Origin: Flavobacteriales bacterium
GTDB lineage: Bacteria > Bacteroidota > Bacteroidia > Flavobacteriales > BACL11
NCBI GenBank assembly: GCA_002728175.1
Contig: PBVH01000009.1
Span: forward strand, 1-17,642
Length of the DNA stretch: 17,642 nt
Reading direction: 5' to 3'
The notes under the pieces: model-generated
What the model saw: only the letters and a program-made list of their open reading frames with translations
What the model was told of the DNA's origin: nothing
Databases searched by the model: none
Part shown: positions 1 through 8,943 of the stretch, one piece after another
Layout of the letters: each line of letters begins with the position of its first letter
Numbering within the stretch: position 1 is the first letter of the stretch
Position numbers and translations under genes: made by a program

Positions 1-687
1 TTAATTTTACCTAACAATTTTTCAACTTCAGCTTTAGTTTTTTTAAATGGTTTAGCCTTAATGTATGTTGCTAAAATCAGAATTAAGTATATTTTATCTA
101 TTATTTTAAGTGCTTTTCTATTTTTTTTATCAATTTATTCAATAACAAAATATACAGATTTCGGTTCAAAAATAATTCCAAGATCAGTAACTTGGGTTAG
201 TAGAATTGATGGTTTTTTGTTAGAGAAAGAAAATGATGATATGACTAAAGATTACCAACAAGTACAGTCATTAGTTGCAATACAAAATGGTGGGATAAGA
301 GGTGTAGGGCCAGGAAAAAGTATACAGAGAAGTATATTACCTTATTCATCTTCAGATTTTATTTTTTCTATCATCATAGAAGAATATGGGCTGATTGGTG
401 GAGTAGGTGTTATTTTAGCATATTTAATTTTGTTTTTTAGAGCAACATTAATTTCATTTAAAGTAGAGAGTTTTTTTGGAAATTTAGTAACGATTGGGTT
501 AATTTTTTCATTAGTTTTTCAGGCTTTGATTAATATGTTAGTGACTGTAGAAATACTTCCAATTACAGGACAAACACTTCCTTTAATAAGTATGGGTGGA
601 ACCTCAATAGTATTTACTTGTATCTCAATTGGTATTGTCCTAAGTATTAGTAGAGATTCAACTGACAGAGATTATGAAAAAGCATAA
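1..687 (+). CDS. ftsW: FtsW, septal peptidoglycan glycosyltransferase (SEDS family), 3' part
   Basis: This is the C-terminal 228 residues of a multi-pass membrane protein. The reading frame is open from base 1, so the gene starts upstream, and the ATG at 61 is internal: the residues before it (LILPNNFSTSALVFLNG) are typical SEDS sequence. FtsW polymerises lipid II into septal glycan together with its class B PBP partner. Visible hallmarks are a hydrophilic loop with GVGPGKS followed by YSSSDFIFSIIIEEYGLIGG, and the late conserved stretch LPITGQTLPLISMGGTS before the last membrane segment. FtsW is preferred over RodA because murG, murC, ftsQ, ftsA and ftsZ follow directly. Its end overlaps murG by 14 bases, which suggests translational coupling. 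Only the 5' truncation by the window edge is unusual. Confidence 0.95.
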   Translation, partial: LILPNNFSTSALVFLNGLALMYVAKIRIKYILSIILSAFLFFLSIYSITKYTDFGSKIIPRSVTWVSRIDGFLLEKENDDMTKDYQQVQSLVAIQNGGIRGVGPGKSIQRSILPYSSSDFIFSIIIEEYGLIGGVGVILAYLILFFRATLISFKVESFFGNLVTIGLIFSLVFQALINMLVTVEILPITGQTLPLISMGGTSIVFTCISIGIVLSISRDSTDRDYEKA

Positions 688-1774
688 GATAATAATTAGT
701 GGTGGTGGTACAGGAGGGCATATTTTTCCTGCTCTAGCAATTGCAAAAGAGCTAGAGAAAAAACATAAAGGAATTGATTTCCTTTTTGTTGGCGCTTCAA
801 ATAGAATGGAAATGCAAAAAGTTCCAGCATATGGATATAATATTATTGGTTTATGGATAAGCGGTTTTCAAAGGAAATTTACAGTTAGAAATCTTTTTTT
901 TCCATTAAAGTTGATTCTAAGTTTGTTTCACTCAATATATATTATAAAGAAATTTAATCCTGATTTAGTTATTGGAACAGGTGGCTATGCTTCTGGTCCT
1001 ATTTTATTTGTTGCTTCGAAATTAAAAATTCCTTGTATAATACAAGAACAAAACTCATATCCTGGAATTACCAACAGATTATTGGGTAATCGTGTTGATA
1101 AAATTTGTGTAGCATATGATAATATGCAAAGATATTTTCCAGAAGAAAAAATTATTGTTACAGGAAATCCCATAAGACAAAATATTTTAAATTTTGATAA
1201 AAAAAATTGTGATGTTAATGATTTTAAGTTTAAAAATAAATCAATAACTGTATTAGTAGTTGGTGGTAGTCTTGGTGCAGAATCAATTAATCAAGTTATT
1301 GAAAAAAATTTAAAAATTTTTGAACAAAAAAAAATAAATATTATTTGGCAGACCGGTAAAACTTATTACGATGCCAATGTGAATTTCATTAAAGCAAATA
1401 AGTATAAAAACTTAATGGTGTTAGATTTCGTTAAAAATATGTCAGATGCTTATTCTTCAGCTGATATTATAATTTCAAGAGCTGGAGCAATCGCAATTTC
1501 TGAATTATGTTTTATAGCAAAACCATTAATTCTAGTTCCTTCTCCAAATGTTGCTGAAAATCATCAATATAAAAATGCACAATCTTTAGTTAATAAGAAT
1601 GCTGCTTTGCTTGTAAAAGATAATGAAGCAAATTGTAAACTTGTAAATGTGTTAATAGAATTATGTGATAACAAGGATTTGCAAATAGAGTTGAAAAAAA
1701 ATATTAAAAATTTAGCAATTTCAGATGCCTCAGAAAAAATAGCAACAATTGCTTTAAATTTAATTAAAAAATGA
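674..1774 (+). CDS. murG: MurG, lipid II synthase (UDP-GlcNAc transferase)
   Basis: MurG transfers GlcNAc from UDP-GlcNAc onto lipid I to make lipid II at the inner face of the cytoplasmic membrane. The 366-residue product has the usual family length and two Rossmann-like GT-B halves. The N-terminal half carries the glycine-rich loop GGGTGGHIFP (residues 10-19), GTGGYASGP (101-109) and QEQNSYPGITNRL (124-136). The C-terminal half carries VVGGSLGAESIN (195-206), SRAGAIAISELC (268-279) and the UDP-binding PSPNVAENHQ (289-298). The ATG at 674 places the glycine loop at the normal distance from the N-terminus. It overlaps ftsW by 14 bases and murC by 4 bases (ATGA), as expected in a compact dcw operon. 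Confidence 0.97.
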   Translation: MKKHKIIISGGGTGGHIFPALAIAKELEKKHKGIDFLFVGASNRMEMQKVPAYGYNIIGLWISGFQRKFTVRNLFFPLKLILSLFHSIYIIKKFNPDLVIGTGGYASGPILFVASKLKIPCIIQEQNSYPGITNRLLGNRVDKICVAYDNMQRYFPEEKIIVTGNPIRQNILNFDKKNCDVNDFKFKNKSITVLVVGGSLGAESINQVIEKNLKIFEQKKINIIWQTGKTYYDANVNFIKANKYKNLMVLDFVKNMSDAYSSADIIISRAGAIAISELCFIAKPLILVPSPNVAENHQYKNAQSLVNKNAALLVKDNEANCKLVNVLIELCDNKDLQIELKKNIKNLAISDASEKIATIALNLIKK

Positions 1775-3165
1775 ACTTAAATCAGTATACTCATATATAC
1801 TTAATTGGTGTTGGTGGAATTGGTATGAGCGCACTAGCTAGATTTTTTTTAAACAAAAAATATAAAGTGTATGGATATGATGCCGTAAAGTCAGACTTAT
1901 GTCAAGAACTTGAAAAAGAAGGTGTGAATATCCACTATGATAATAATATATTTTCAATTCCAAAGGAGCTAAAGCTATTAAAAGAAAATAAGTTATTAGT
2001 AATTTATACTCCAGCAATCAGTTTAAATCAAAATATTATTAAGTATTTTATTGATAAGGATTTTAAAGTTTATAAGAGATCAAAAATTTTAGGTTTTATT
2101 AGTCAAAAATATTTCACAATAGCTATTGCAGGAACTCATGGGAAAACAACAACAACATCAATATTAACATTTATATTAAAAAATTCTGAGAAAAAAGTAA
2201 TATCTTTTATTGGAGGAATAACAAACAACTATAATAGTAATCTAGTAATGGATGAGAATGCAAATATTTTTATTGTAGAGGCAGATGAATATGATAAGTC
2301 ATTTTTAGAGTTATCTCCTAATATAGCTGTAGTAACTTCTATAGATTCCGATCATTTGGATTTGTATAAAAATAAAAATAATTTATATAAATCATATCTA
2401 GATTTTGCTAAAAGAGTAAAAGAAAAGGGTATTATTTTAATAGAATCTTCTATAAATTTAAATTTTTCTAAGCCTAAAAGAGGTTTTATTAAAAAATACT
2501 CAGCAAATGAAATTTCAGACTATTATGCTAACAATTTAAATGTATGTTCAGCAAAAGTTTTTGCAAATTTATTTGTAAAATCTTCCCCAAAAAATTATAA
2601 CTGCATTGCAAAAAGAGCAGAATTTACTTTACCTGGAAAACATAACGTAAGCAACATGGTAGCTGCGGTTGCTGTAGCTTTAATGTTAAAAGTAAATATT
2701 GATACAATATTAAAATCATTAAAAACCTTTAAAGGTATTAGAAGAAGATTCGAATTTGTTGTTAATAAAAAAAATCTAGTATTCATTGACGATTATGCAC
2801 ACCATCCATCTGAAATTTCATCAACAATTAAAACTGTAAGATTGTTGTTTCCGGATAGAAATCTTACTGTTATTTTTCAACCACATTTATATTCAAGAAC
2901 TAAGGATTTTGCTATTGATTTTGCAAGAGTTCTTTCAATGGCTGATAGATTAATTTTATTGGACATTTACCCAGCACGCGAAAAACCAATTTCAGGTGTT
3001 AATTCAAAAATGATGTTAGGTTTGTGTACTAATATAGATAAACAAGTTTGTGAAAAAGAAAATTTATTGTCATTAATAAATAAAATAGATATTGATATTT
3101 TATTAACCATGGGAGCAGGAGATATTAGTGAGTTAACTGAGCCAATTAAACATATTTTAAATTAA
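1771..3165 (+). CDS. murC: MurC, UDP-N-acetylmuramate--L-alanine ligase
   Basis: MurC is the ATP-dependent cytoplasmic ligase that adds L-alanine to UDP-MurNAc, the first step in building the peptide stem. The 464-residue product shows the Mur ligase layout. An N-terminal UDP-binding domain has GVGGIGMS (residues 13-20). The central ATPase domain has the P-loop GTHGKTTTT (121-129), VEADEYDKSF (169-178) and IDSDHLDLY (191-199). The C-terminal domain has DDYAHHPSEI, the MurC-typical histidine motif, and a late TMGAGDI. The GVGGIGMS start and the AHHP motif distinguish MurC from MurD, MurE and MurF; Mpl is less likely given the dcw position and length. It overlaps murG by 4 bases and ftsQ by 1 base (TAATG), so translation is probably coupled. 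Confidence 0.97.
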   Translation: MNLNQYTHIYLIGVGGIGMSALARFFLNKKYKVYGYDAVKSDLCQELEKEGVNIHYDNNIFSIPKELKLLKENKLLVIYTPAISLNQNIIKYFIDKDFKVYKRSKILGFISQKYFTIAIAGTHGKTTTTSILTFILKNSEKKVISFIGGITNNYNSNLVMDENANIFIVEADEYDKSFLELSPNIAVVTSIDSDHLDLYKNKNNLYKSYLDFAKRVKEKGIILIESSINLNFSKPKRGFIKKYSANEISDYYANNLNVCSAKVFANLFVKSSPKNYNCIAKRAEFTLPGKHNVSNMVAAVAVALMLKVNIDTILKSLKTFKGIRRRFEFVVNKKNLVFIDDYAHHPSEISSTIKTVRLLFPDRNLTVIFQPHLYSRTKDFAIDFARVLSMADRLILLDIYPAREKPISGVNSKMMLGLCTNIDKQVCEKENLLSLINKIDIDILLTMGAGDISELTEPIKHILN

Positions 3166-3878
3166 TGAAAGTAGTTTATACAATAATTAAATGGTTGGTA
3201 TTGATTTCTAGTTTATCTGCTATTCTTTCATTTACTAATAAAAACAGAAAAAATCAAGCAGCTAATTTAAATAATATTGAAATCGATTATAAAAAATTTA
3301 TTGATAATAAAAATATCACAGAGTACTTAATAGAAAATCATTTTATATTTGATAGTACATTAATTAGTGATATTGATTTTGTTTCAATTGAGGAAGCACT
3401 GAATGAACATCCTTACATAAAAAAAGCAGAAATATATTCTGATCAAAAAGGAAATGTAAATTTATTTCTAAAAAATAGAATACCTTACGTCAGAGTAATA
3501 AATAATACTGACGATTTTTATTTAGACTCAAAAATGACGATGTTCCCAATAAATGATAATTACACTGAAAATGTATTGATAATAACTGGTGAATTTGTTT
3601 TGACTAATTCAAAAGCAAAAAAATTAATTACGTTGATAAATAATAATGATTTTTGGAGATCACAGATAACACAAATTCACTTTATTGAAGAAGAAGATGT
3701 AATTTTAATTACTAGAGTAGGAGATCAATTAATAGAATTTGGAGATTTAAATAATCAAGAAGATAAGTTAAATAATTTAAATATTTTTTATAAGAAAGTC
3801 ATGCCAGTTCAGGGCTGGGACAAATATTCTAAAGTTAGTTTGAAGTTTAATAACCAAATTGTTTGTACAAAGAAATAA
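3165..3878 (+). CDS. ftsQ: FtsQ/DivIB-type cell division protein
   Basis: FtsQ is a bitopic divisome protein that links early ring components with the late FtsL/FtsB and FtsW/FtsI complex. The 237-residue product has a short basic N-terminus, one membrane segment (about residues 6-23) and a periplasmic part. The stretch around residues 38-90 (a helix, IDFVSIEEALNEHPYIKKAEIY, then NVNLFLKNRIPYVRV) fits a POTRA-like domain followed by the FtsQ beta domain. Sequence conservation in this family is low, so the call rests on this pattern plus the slot between murC and ftsA, which is ftsQ in the dcw clusters of this phylum. Its start codon shares one base with the murC stop codon. Confidence 0.88.
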   Translation: MKVVYTIIKWLVLISSLSAILSFTNKNRKNQAANLNNIEIDYKKFIDNKNITEYLIENHFIFDSTLISDIDFVSIEEALNEHPYIKKAEIYSDQKGNVNLFLKNRIPYVRVINNTDDFYLDSKMTMFPINDNYTENVLIITGEFVLTNSKAKKLITLINNNDFWRSQITQIHFIEEEDVILITRVGDQLIEFGDLNNQEDKLNNLNIFYKKVMPVQGWDKYSKVSLKFNNQIVCTKK

Positions 3879-3882
3879 TTAT

Positions 3883-5163
3883 ATGCAAGATCAAGAGATT
3901 AAAAATATGTCGGATATTATTGTAGGTTTAGATATAGGAACTACAAAAATTGCAATAATGGTCGGTAGAAAAAATAAATATGGTAAATTAGAAATTTTAG
4001 CAACTGCCAAGGCTGTTTCAAATGGTGTAGCAAGAGGTATAGTAGCAAATATTGATCAAACAGTTAATTCCATCAAAGAAGCAATTGAAGAAATTAAACA
4101 AAAATCTAATATTGTAATAAACGAAGTTTTTGTTGGTATAGCAGGTCAACATATTAAAAGTTTATTGCATCGAGGTCAAATTGTAAGAGAAAATATTGAT
4201 ATTGAGATAAATGATAATGATCTTGATCTTCTAAAGTCTAATATGTTTAAATTAATCACTATTCCTGGTGAAAAAGTTATACATGTTATACCACAAGAAT
4301 ACACAGTTGATGGTGAAGATAGTATTCACGATCCAAGAGGTATGGCAGGTGTTAAGGTTGAAGCTAATTTTCATGTTATTACTGCTCAAGTTGGTGCAGT
4401 AAGAAATATTATGAGATGTGTAGAAAAAGCTAATCTGAAACCAAAGGATTTAGTTTTAGAACCGTTTGCATCAGCTGTTGCGACATTAGATTCTGACGAA
4501 AAAAGAGAAGGAGTGGCCTTAGTAGATATAGGAGGAGGAACAACTGATGTTGCTATTTTTCTTGACAATATTATAAGACATACAGCTGTAATTCCTTTTG
4601 GAGGAAATGTAATAACTAAAGATATCAAGTCTGGCCTACAAATACTTGAAAAACAAGCAGAGTTATTAAAAATTAAATTTGGATCCGCCATGTACACAGA
4701 AGATCAAGAGAATGTTGTAGTATCAATTCCTGGATTACGAGGAAGAGAACCAAAAGAAATAGCAGTTAAAAATTTAACTGAAATAATTGGTTCAAGAATG
4801 AAAGAAATAATTGATTTAGTATATCATGAAATTAAAGTATCAGGATATGAAAATAAGTTAATGACTGGAATTGTATTAACTGGAGGTGGTTCACAGTTAC
4901 GTAATCTTAAACAATTAGTAGCTTATATAACTGGAAAAGAAACAAGAATTGGATATCCAAATGAACATTTATCCAGTGAATCTAAAGATAAAGTAGTTAG
5001 TCCAATGTATTCAACAGGTGTTGGATTAGTTCTAAAAGGTTTTGAACACTCTGAAAAAGTGGGTAAAACAAATATTAATGATACAGATGATAATGGTTCA
5101 AATTTATCAGGTGGAATAATTGATAAATTAAAAGAGTGGTTTACAGAGGAAGAAACAAATTAA
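3883..5163 (+). CDS. ftsA: FtsA, actin-like membrane tether of the Z ring
   Basis: FtsA is an actin-fold ATPase that polymerises at the membrane and anchors FtsZ. From the ATG at 3883 it is 426 residues. Visible parts are phosphate-1 VGLDIGTTK (residues 14-22), the SHS2/1C region with VFVGIAGQHIKSL (82-94), phosphate-2 LVDIGGGTTDVAIF (213-226) and the adenosine motif VLTGGGSQL (331-339). The C-terminal IIDKLKEWF (412-420) fits the amphipathic membrane-targeting helix. The frame also opens at a TTG (3859) inside ftsQ, which I reject. The ATG at 3883 lies 4 bases after the ftsQ stop. A second in-frame ATG at 3907 would give MSDIIVGLDIG, which resembles family N-termini equally well, so the exact start is uncertain by 8 residues. 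Confidence 0.95.
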   Translation: MQDQEIKNMSDIIVGLDIGTTKIAIMVGRKNKYGKLEILATAKAVSNGVARGIVANIDQTVNSIKEAIEEIKQKSNIVINEVFVGIAGQHIKSLLHRGQIVRENIDIEINDNDLDLLKSNMFKLITIPGEKVIHVIPQEYTVDGEDSIHDPRGMAGVKVEANFHVITAQVGAVRNIMRCVEKANLKPKDLVLEPFASAVATLDSDEKREGVALVDIGGGTTDVAIFLDNIIRHTAVIPFGGNVITKDIKSGLQILEKQAELLKIKFGSAMYTEDQENVVVSIPGLRGREPKEIAVKNLTEIIGSRMKEIIDLVYHEIKVSGYENKLMTGIVLTGGGSQLRNLKQLVAYITGKETRIGYPNEHLSSESKDKVVSPMYSTGVGLVLKGFEHSEKVGKTNINDTDDNGSNLSGGIIDKLKEWFTEEETN

Positions 5164-5183
5164 ATAATAAAAAAATTAAAATT

Positions 5184-6935
5184 ATGAGTAAAATTGATTT
5201 AGGAATGGATTTCCAAATGCCAAAAAACCAATCTTCACAAATAAAAGTTATGGGTATTGGTGGAGGAGGAAGCAATGCAGTGAATTATATGTTTGAAAAT
5301 GGAATTACTGGTGTAGATTTTGTAATTTGTAATACAGATTCTCAAGCGCTGGAAGCAAGCCCTATTCCTATTAAAATACAATTAGGGGCAAATTTAACTG
5401 AAGGCTTAGGGGCTGGTTCAAATCCTGAAATTGGTAGAAAAGCTGCTGAAGAAAGTCATGATAAAATTGTTGAACTATTAGATGCTAATACGAAAATGTT
5501 ATTTTTAACAGCCGGTATGGGTGGAGGAACAGGTACTGGTGCGGCCCCAGTAATAGCTGAAATTGCAAGAGAAAAAGGAATTTTAACTGTTGGTGTTGTT
5601 ACTAATCCATTTAAAACAGAAGGGGGTTATAGAAAGCAATATGCAGAAGAAGGAGTAAAGGAATTAAAAAAATATGTTGATACTCTTTTAATTATTAATA
5701 ATGATAAACTTATAGAGGTGTATGGTGATTTAACTTTCACCCAAGCATTTGCTAAAGCTAATGAGATTTTAAATACAGCTACTAAGGGAATAGCTGAAAT
5801 AATTTCTGAACATTTATTAGTGAACATTGATTTAAATGATGCAAGAAAAGTATTAGAAAATAGTGGAACCGCAGTGATGGGACAATCAACTGCAGAAGGA
5901 GAAAATAGAGCTGTTGAAGCTGTTATTTCCGCGTTAGATTCCCCACTGTTAAATGATAATGACATATATGGAGCTCAACATGTGTTACTTAAAATAGTTA
6001 CTGGAGACGGAGATGGTGAAATTAGAATGTCAGAGCTATCAAAAATTAAGGATAAAATACAAGACTCTGCTGGCAATAATGTTAATATTATAGAGGGTAT
6101 TGGTATTGATCCAGATCTTGGAAATGCAATAAGTGTAACTATAATAGCAACAGGTTTTGAACAAAAGAAAGAACCAAAAGAACAACAAACTATTAATTTA
6201 AATGATGAGGAAAGTTTAGATGATTTTGTTGAAAATGAAAGTGCTGATGAATTTAATATTGATTCAGATAGACAACACACCTTGGAACTTGAAGAAATAA
6301 TAGAAGATAATACAATTAATAGTGAGACGATTAATGAAAGTATAGTAAGTGATGAGATGTCTGATGATAATTTTAACAATGAACAAGATTTCTCAAATAT
6401 CGAACTTAATGATAGTGTTAGTACGTTTAGTAACACAAGTAACAATCTCAATGAGGTTAATTCAAATAGTTCTAGCGAACAATTTTATAATAAAAAACAG
6501 ACGAATGAAAACAAAGAATCTTTGATAGATGATAACTTAAGTGACAATAAAATTGTATTCGAATTAGATAATGAATTTTCAATTAAAAACATTGATGATC
6601 AAAATAACAATAATATTATTTGTAATGAAACAGAAAATTTATCTGAACAAAATGAAAATTTAAATACAATCGATAAATTAGGTGTTGATAATGAAACTAT
6701 GAAGGTTGAATCAAGAGAAAGAGAAAATAGATTAAGAGAAATTTCTCAACAACTTAGAACTCCATCTGGACTTACTAATCTAGAAGATATACCAGCTTAT
6801 AAAAGAAACAATATAGAGTTGCAAGATACACCCCATTCTTCAGAAGATAATTTATCTACTTATAATTTATCTTCAGACGAAAACAATATCAAATTGGATG
6901 GAGAAAATTCATTTTTACATGATAATGTAGATTAA
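5184..6935 (+). CDS. ftsZ: FtsZ, tubulin-like division GTPase with long acidic linker
   Basis: FtsZ forms the GTP-dependent cytokinetic ring. From the ATG at 5184 it is 583 residues, longer than the roughly 380 residues common in proteobacteria because of the tail. The GTPase core (about 20-325) has GGGGSNAVN (26-34), NTDSQAL (50-56), the tubulin signature GMGGGTGTGAAP (111-122) and NNDKLIE in the T5-T6 region. Residues about 326-505 form a low-complexity linker rich in Asn, Asp, Glu and Ser. A conserved tail follows with DIPAYKR (535-541), matching the usual FtsA-binding peptide, then about 40 more residues ending in FLHDNVD. An upstream GTG at 5136 inside ftsA would add 16 non-homologous residues and is rejected. 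The gene starts 20 bases after ftsA and ends at a terminator. Confidence 0.97.
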   Translation: MSKIDLGMDFQMPKNQSSQIKVMGIGGGGSNAVNYMFENGITGVDFVICNTDSQALEASPIPIKIQLGANLTEGLGAGSNPEIGRKAAEESHDKIVELLDANTKMLFLTAGMGGGTGTGAAPVIAEIAREKGILTVGVVTNPFKTEGGYRKQYAEEGVKELKKYVDTLLIINNDKLIEVYGDLTFTQAFAKANEILNTATKGIAEIISEHLLVNIDLNDARKVLENSGTAVMGQSTAEGENRAVEAVISALDSPLLNDNDIYGAQHVLLKIVTGDGDGEIRMSELSKIKDKIQDSAGNNVNIIEGIGIDPDLGNAISVTIIATGFEQKKEPKEQQTINLNDEESLDDFVENESADEFNIDSDRQHTLELEEIIEDNTINSETINESIVSDEMSDDNFNNEQDFSNIELNDSVSTFSNTSNNLNEVNSNSSSEQFYNKKQTNENKESLIDDNLSDNKIVFELDNEFSIKNIDDQNNNNIICNETENLSEQNENLNTIDKLGVDNETMKVESRERENRLREISQQLRTPSGLTNLEDIPAYKRNNIELQDTPHSSEDNLSTYNLSSDENNIKLDGENSFLHDNVD

Positions 6936-6940
6936 ATAAA

Positions 6941-6971
6941 AAAACCTCATATAAATTTTATATGAGGTTTT
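6941..6971. terminator. Bidirectional Rho-independent terminator between ftsZ and groEL
   Basis: A perfect inverted repeat has 15-base arms (6941-6955 and 6957-6971) around a single central base. The outer arms are AAAACCTC and GAGGTTTT, so each strand ends its hairpin in a T-run. It sits in the 54-base gap between the stop codons of two convergent genes, starting 5 bases after the ftsZ stop and lying 18 bases beyond the groEL stop. It should therefore end both the division operon and the chaperonin operon. In the folded RNA the central A/T bases would form the loop. Confidence 0.9.
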
Positions 6972-6989
6972 GAGGATAGCTAATTATTT

Positions 6990-8624
6990 TTACATCATTC
7001 CAGGCATTCCTCCTCCTCCCATTGGAGGCATAGGTGTTGGGTTTTCCTCTGGGATGTCAGAAATTACACATTCAGTTGTTAAAAGCATGCCTGCAACAGA
7101 GGCAGCATTTTCCAATGCTACTCTAACAACTTTAGCAGGGTCAATTACTCCAGCTTTGTATAAACCTTCGTATTTATCTGTTTTTGCATTAAATCCGAAA
7201 TCATTCTTTCCGTCTAAAACTTTAGCAACAACAACTGAACCTTCCATGCCGGCATTTTCAACAATTTGTCTTAAAGGCTCTTGTACAGATCTTTTTACAA
7301 TGTTAATACCAGTTTGTTCATCTTCATTATCTCCTTTCAGATTGTTTAACTTTTCAGCTGCTCTAACTATAGCTACACCACCTCCAGGAACTATTCCTTC
7401 TTCGACAGCTGCTCTTGTTGCAGATAAAGCGTCATCTACTCTATCTTTCTTTTCTTTCATTTCAACTTCTGTAGGTGCGCCAACATATAATGCAGCGACA
7501 CCTCCAGCTAACTTAGCTAATCTTTCTTGAAGTTTTTCCTTATCGTAATCTGAACTAGTATTTTCAATTTGAGATTTAATTTGGTTAACTCTGGATTTAA
7601 TGTTGTTTTTATTGCCATTTCCGTTTACAATAGTTGTATTATCTTTATCAATTACAACTTTTTCAGTATTTCCAAGCATATCGATTGTTGTGGATTCAAG
7701 TTGAAAACCTCTTTCTTCAGATACAACAGTTCCACCAGTTAGAATTGCAATATCTTCAAGCATTTCTTTTCTTCTATCTCCAAAACCAGGTGCTTTTACT
7801 GCAGCTACTTTTAGTGATCCTCTGATTTTATTTACAACTAAAGTTGATAAAGCTTCCCCATCAACATCTTCAGCTATTATGATTAATGGACGACCTTCTT
7901 TAGCTGTTTGTTCTAGTATAGGTAACAAATCTTTCATTGCTGAGATCTTTTTGTCATAAATTAAAATATATGGATTTTCTAAATTTGCTTCCATTTTATC
8001 AGGGTCAGTAATAAAATAAGGTGACAAATAACCTCTATCAAATTGCATTCCTTCGACAATCTCAACATGAGTTTCTGTACCCTTAGCTTCTTCTACAGTG
8101 ATTACACCTTCAGTTTTAACTTTTTTCATTGCTTCTGCAATAAGACCTCCAATTACATTGTCATTGTTAGCTGAAATTGATGCAACTTGTTCTATTTTAT
8201 CATATGAGTTACCAACATCTTTAGACTGATTTTTTATATCCTTTATTATTATACTAACAGCTTTATCAATTCCTTTTTTTACGTCTAATGGATTTGCTCC
8301 AGCAGCAACATTTTTTAGTCCAGTATTTATCATCGATTGTGCTAACACAGTTGCGGTAGTTGTTCCATCTCCTGCTAAATCATTAGTGTTAGAGGCTACT
8401 TCTTTAACCATTTGAGCACCCATATTTTCAATTGCATCTTCTAATTCAATTTCTTTTGCAACAGTTACGCCGTCTTTTGTTATTGAAGGACCACCAAATT
8501 TTTTATCAATAACTACGTTTCTTCCTTTTGGTCCAAGTGTTACTTTTACAGCATTTGCTAATGCATCAACTCCTTTTTTTAAAGCGTCTCTACTTTCTGT
8601 TTCGAATGTTATATTTTTTGCCAT
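6990..8624 (-). CDS. groEL: GroEL (Hsp60) chaperonin
   Basis: GroEL forms the double-ring ATP-driven folding chamber of the cytoplasm, capped by GroES. The 544-residue product has the standard length and ends in the typical GGM-rich tail (PPMGGGGMPGMM). The N-terminus has the family start MAKNITFETESRDALKKGVD. The nucleotide site is seen in TLGPKGRNVV (29-38), GGPSITKDGVTVAKEI (44-59) and GDGTTTATVLAQ (85-96), with the catalytic Asp of GDGTTT at residue 87. The chaperonin signature ATRAAVEEGIVPGGG is near residues 400-414. The start codon lies 6 bases after the groES stop, giving the usual groES-groEL operon. Nothing in the protein looks unusual. Confidence 0.99.
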   Translation of the reverse strand: MAKNITFETESRDALKKGVDALANAVKVTLGPKGRNVVIDKKFGGPSITKDGVTVAKEIELEDAIENMGAQMVKEVASNTNDLAGDGTTTATVLAQSMINTGLKNVAAGANPLDVKKGIDKAVSIIIKDIKNQSKDVGNSYDKIEQVASISANNDNVIGGLIAEAMKKVKTEGVITVEEAKGTETHVEIVEGMQFDRGYLSPYFITDPDKMEANLENPYILIYDKKISAMKDLLPILEQTAKEGRPLIIIAEDVDGEALSTLVVNKIRGSLKVAAVKAPGFGDRRKEMLEDIAILTGGTVVSEERGFQLESTTIDMLGNTEKVVIDKDNTTIVNGNGNKNNIKSRVNQIKSQIENTSSDYDKEKLQERLAKLAGGVAALYVGAPTEVEMKEKKDRVDDALSATRAAVEEGIVPGGGVAIVRAAEKLNNLKGDNEDEQTGINIVKRSVQEPLRQIVENAGMEGSVVVAKVLDGKNDFGFNAKTDKYEGLYKAGVIDPAKVVRVALENAASVAGMLLTTECVISDIPEENPTPMPPMGGGGMPGMM

Positions 8625-8630
8625 TTTATT

Positions 8631-8912
8631 TTATTTAATTATTGCTAAAATATCAGATTCTTTCATTATTAAATAATCTGATTCATTGTATTTTAATTCT
8701 GTACCTGCATATTTTCCATATAAGATAGTGTCACCAACTGAAACGGTAATTGGATTTTCTTTGGTTCCTTTACCAACAGCAATAACTGTACCCTTTTGTG
8801 GTTTTTCTTTTGCAGTATCAGGAATTATTATTCCTGATGCAGTTTTTGTTTCTGCTTCAGCTTGTTGTATTATTACCCTATCAGCTAAAGGTTGAATATT
8901 TATTTTTTTCAT
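8631..8912 (-). CDS. groES: GroES (Hsp10) co-chaperonin
   Basis: GroES forms the heptameric lid of the GroEL chamber. The 93-residue product has normal length. It shows the family motif LADRVIIQQAEAETKTASGIIIPDTAKEKP (about residues 9-38, including the mobile loop with SGIIIPD), followed by GTVIAVGKG and the conserved VGDTILYGKYAGTEL. It is the first gene of the groES-groEL pair. The 80-base gap from secG upstream, after a run of genes with almost no spacing, together with a promoter-like element in that gap, suggests that the pair has its own promoter. Confidence 0.98.
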   Translation of the reverse strand: MKKINIQPLADRVIIQQAEAETKTASGIIIPDTAKEKPQKGTVIAVGKGTKENPITVSVGDTILYGKYAGTELKYNESDYLIMKESDILAIIK

Positions 8913-8943
8913 TTTAATTTTTTTTTGATTTAGTTTATATTAT

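Noticed and set aside
3859..3882. Upstream TTG start for ftsA inside ftsQ
   Set aside because: It adds MFVQRNNY with no family similarity and overlaps ftsQ by 20 bases, while an ATG sits 4 bases after the ftsQ stop.
5136..5183. Upstream GTG start for ftsZ inside ftsA
   Set aside because: The added 16 residues are the ftsA C-terminal codons read in another frame; the ATG at 5184 gives a normal FtsZ N-terminus.
5975..6451. Open frame of 158 codons on the minus strand opposite the ftsZ core and linker
   Set aside because: It is rich in Ser, Leu and Ile as expected from the complement of the Asn/Asp/Glu-rich linker, has no recognisable domain and lies fully inside ftsZ.
6970..7530. Open frame of 186 codons on the plus strand opposite groEL
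   Set aside because: It is the antisense of the highly conserved groEL C-terminal half; the composition mirrors groEL codons and no family features are visible.
7634..7825. Leu/Gln-rich 63-codon frame opposite groEL
   Set aside because: It has low-complexity composition produced by AT-rich antisense codons and no start signal or homology features.
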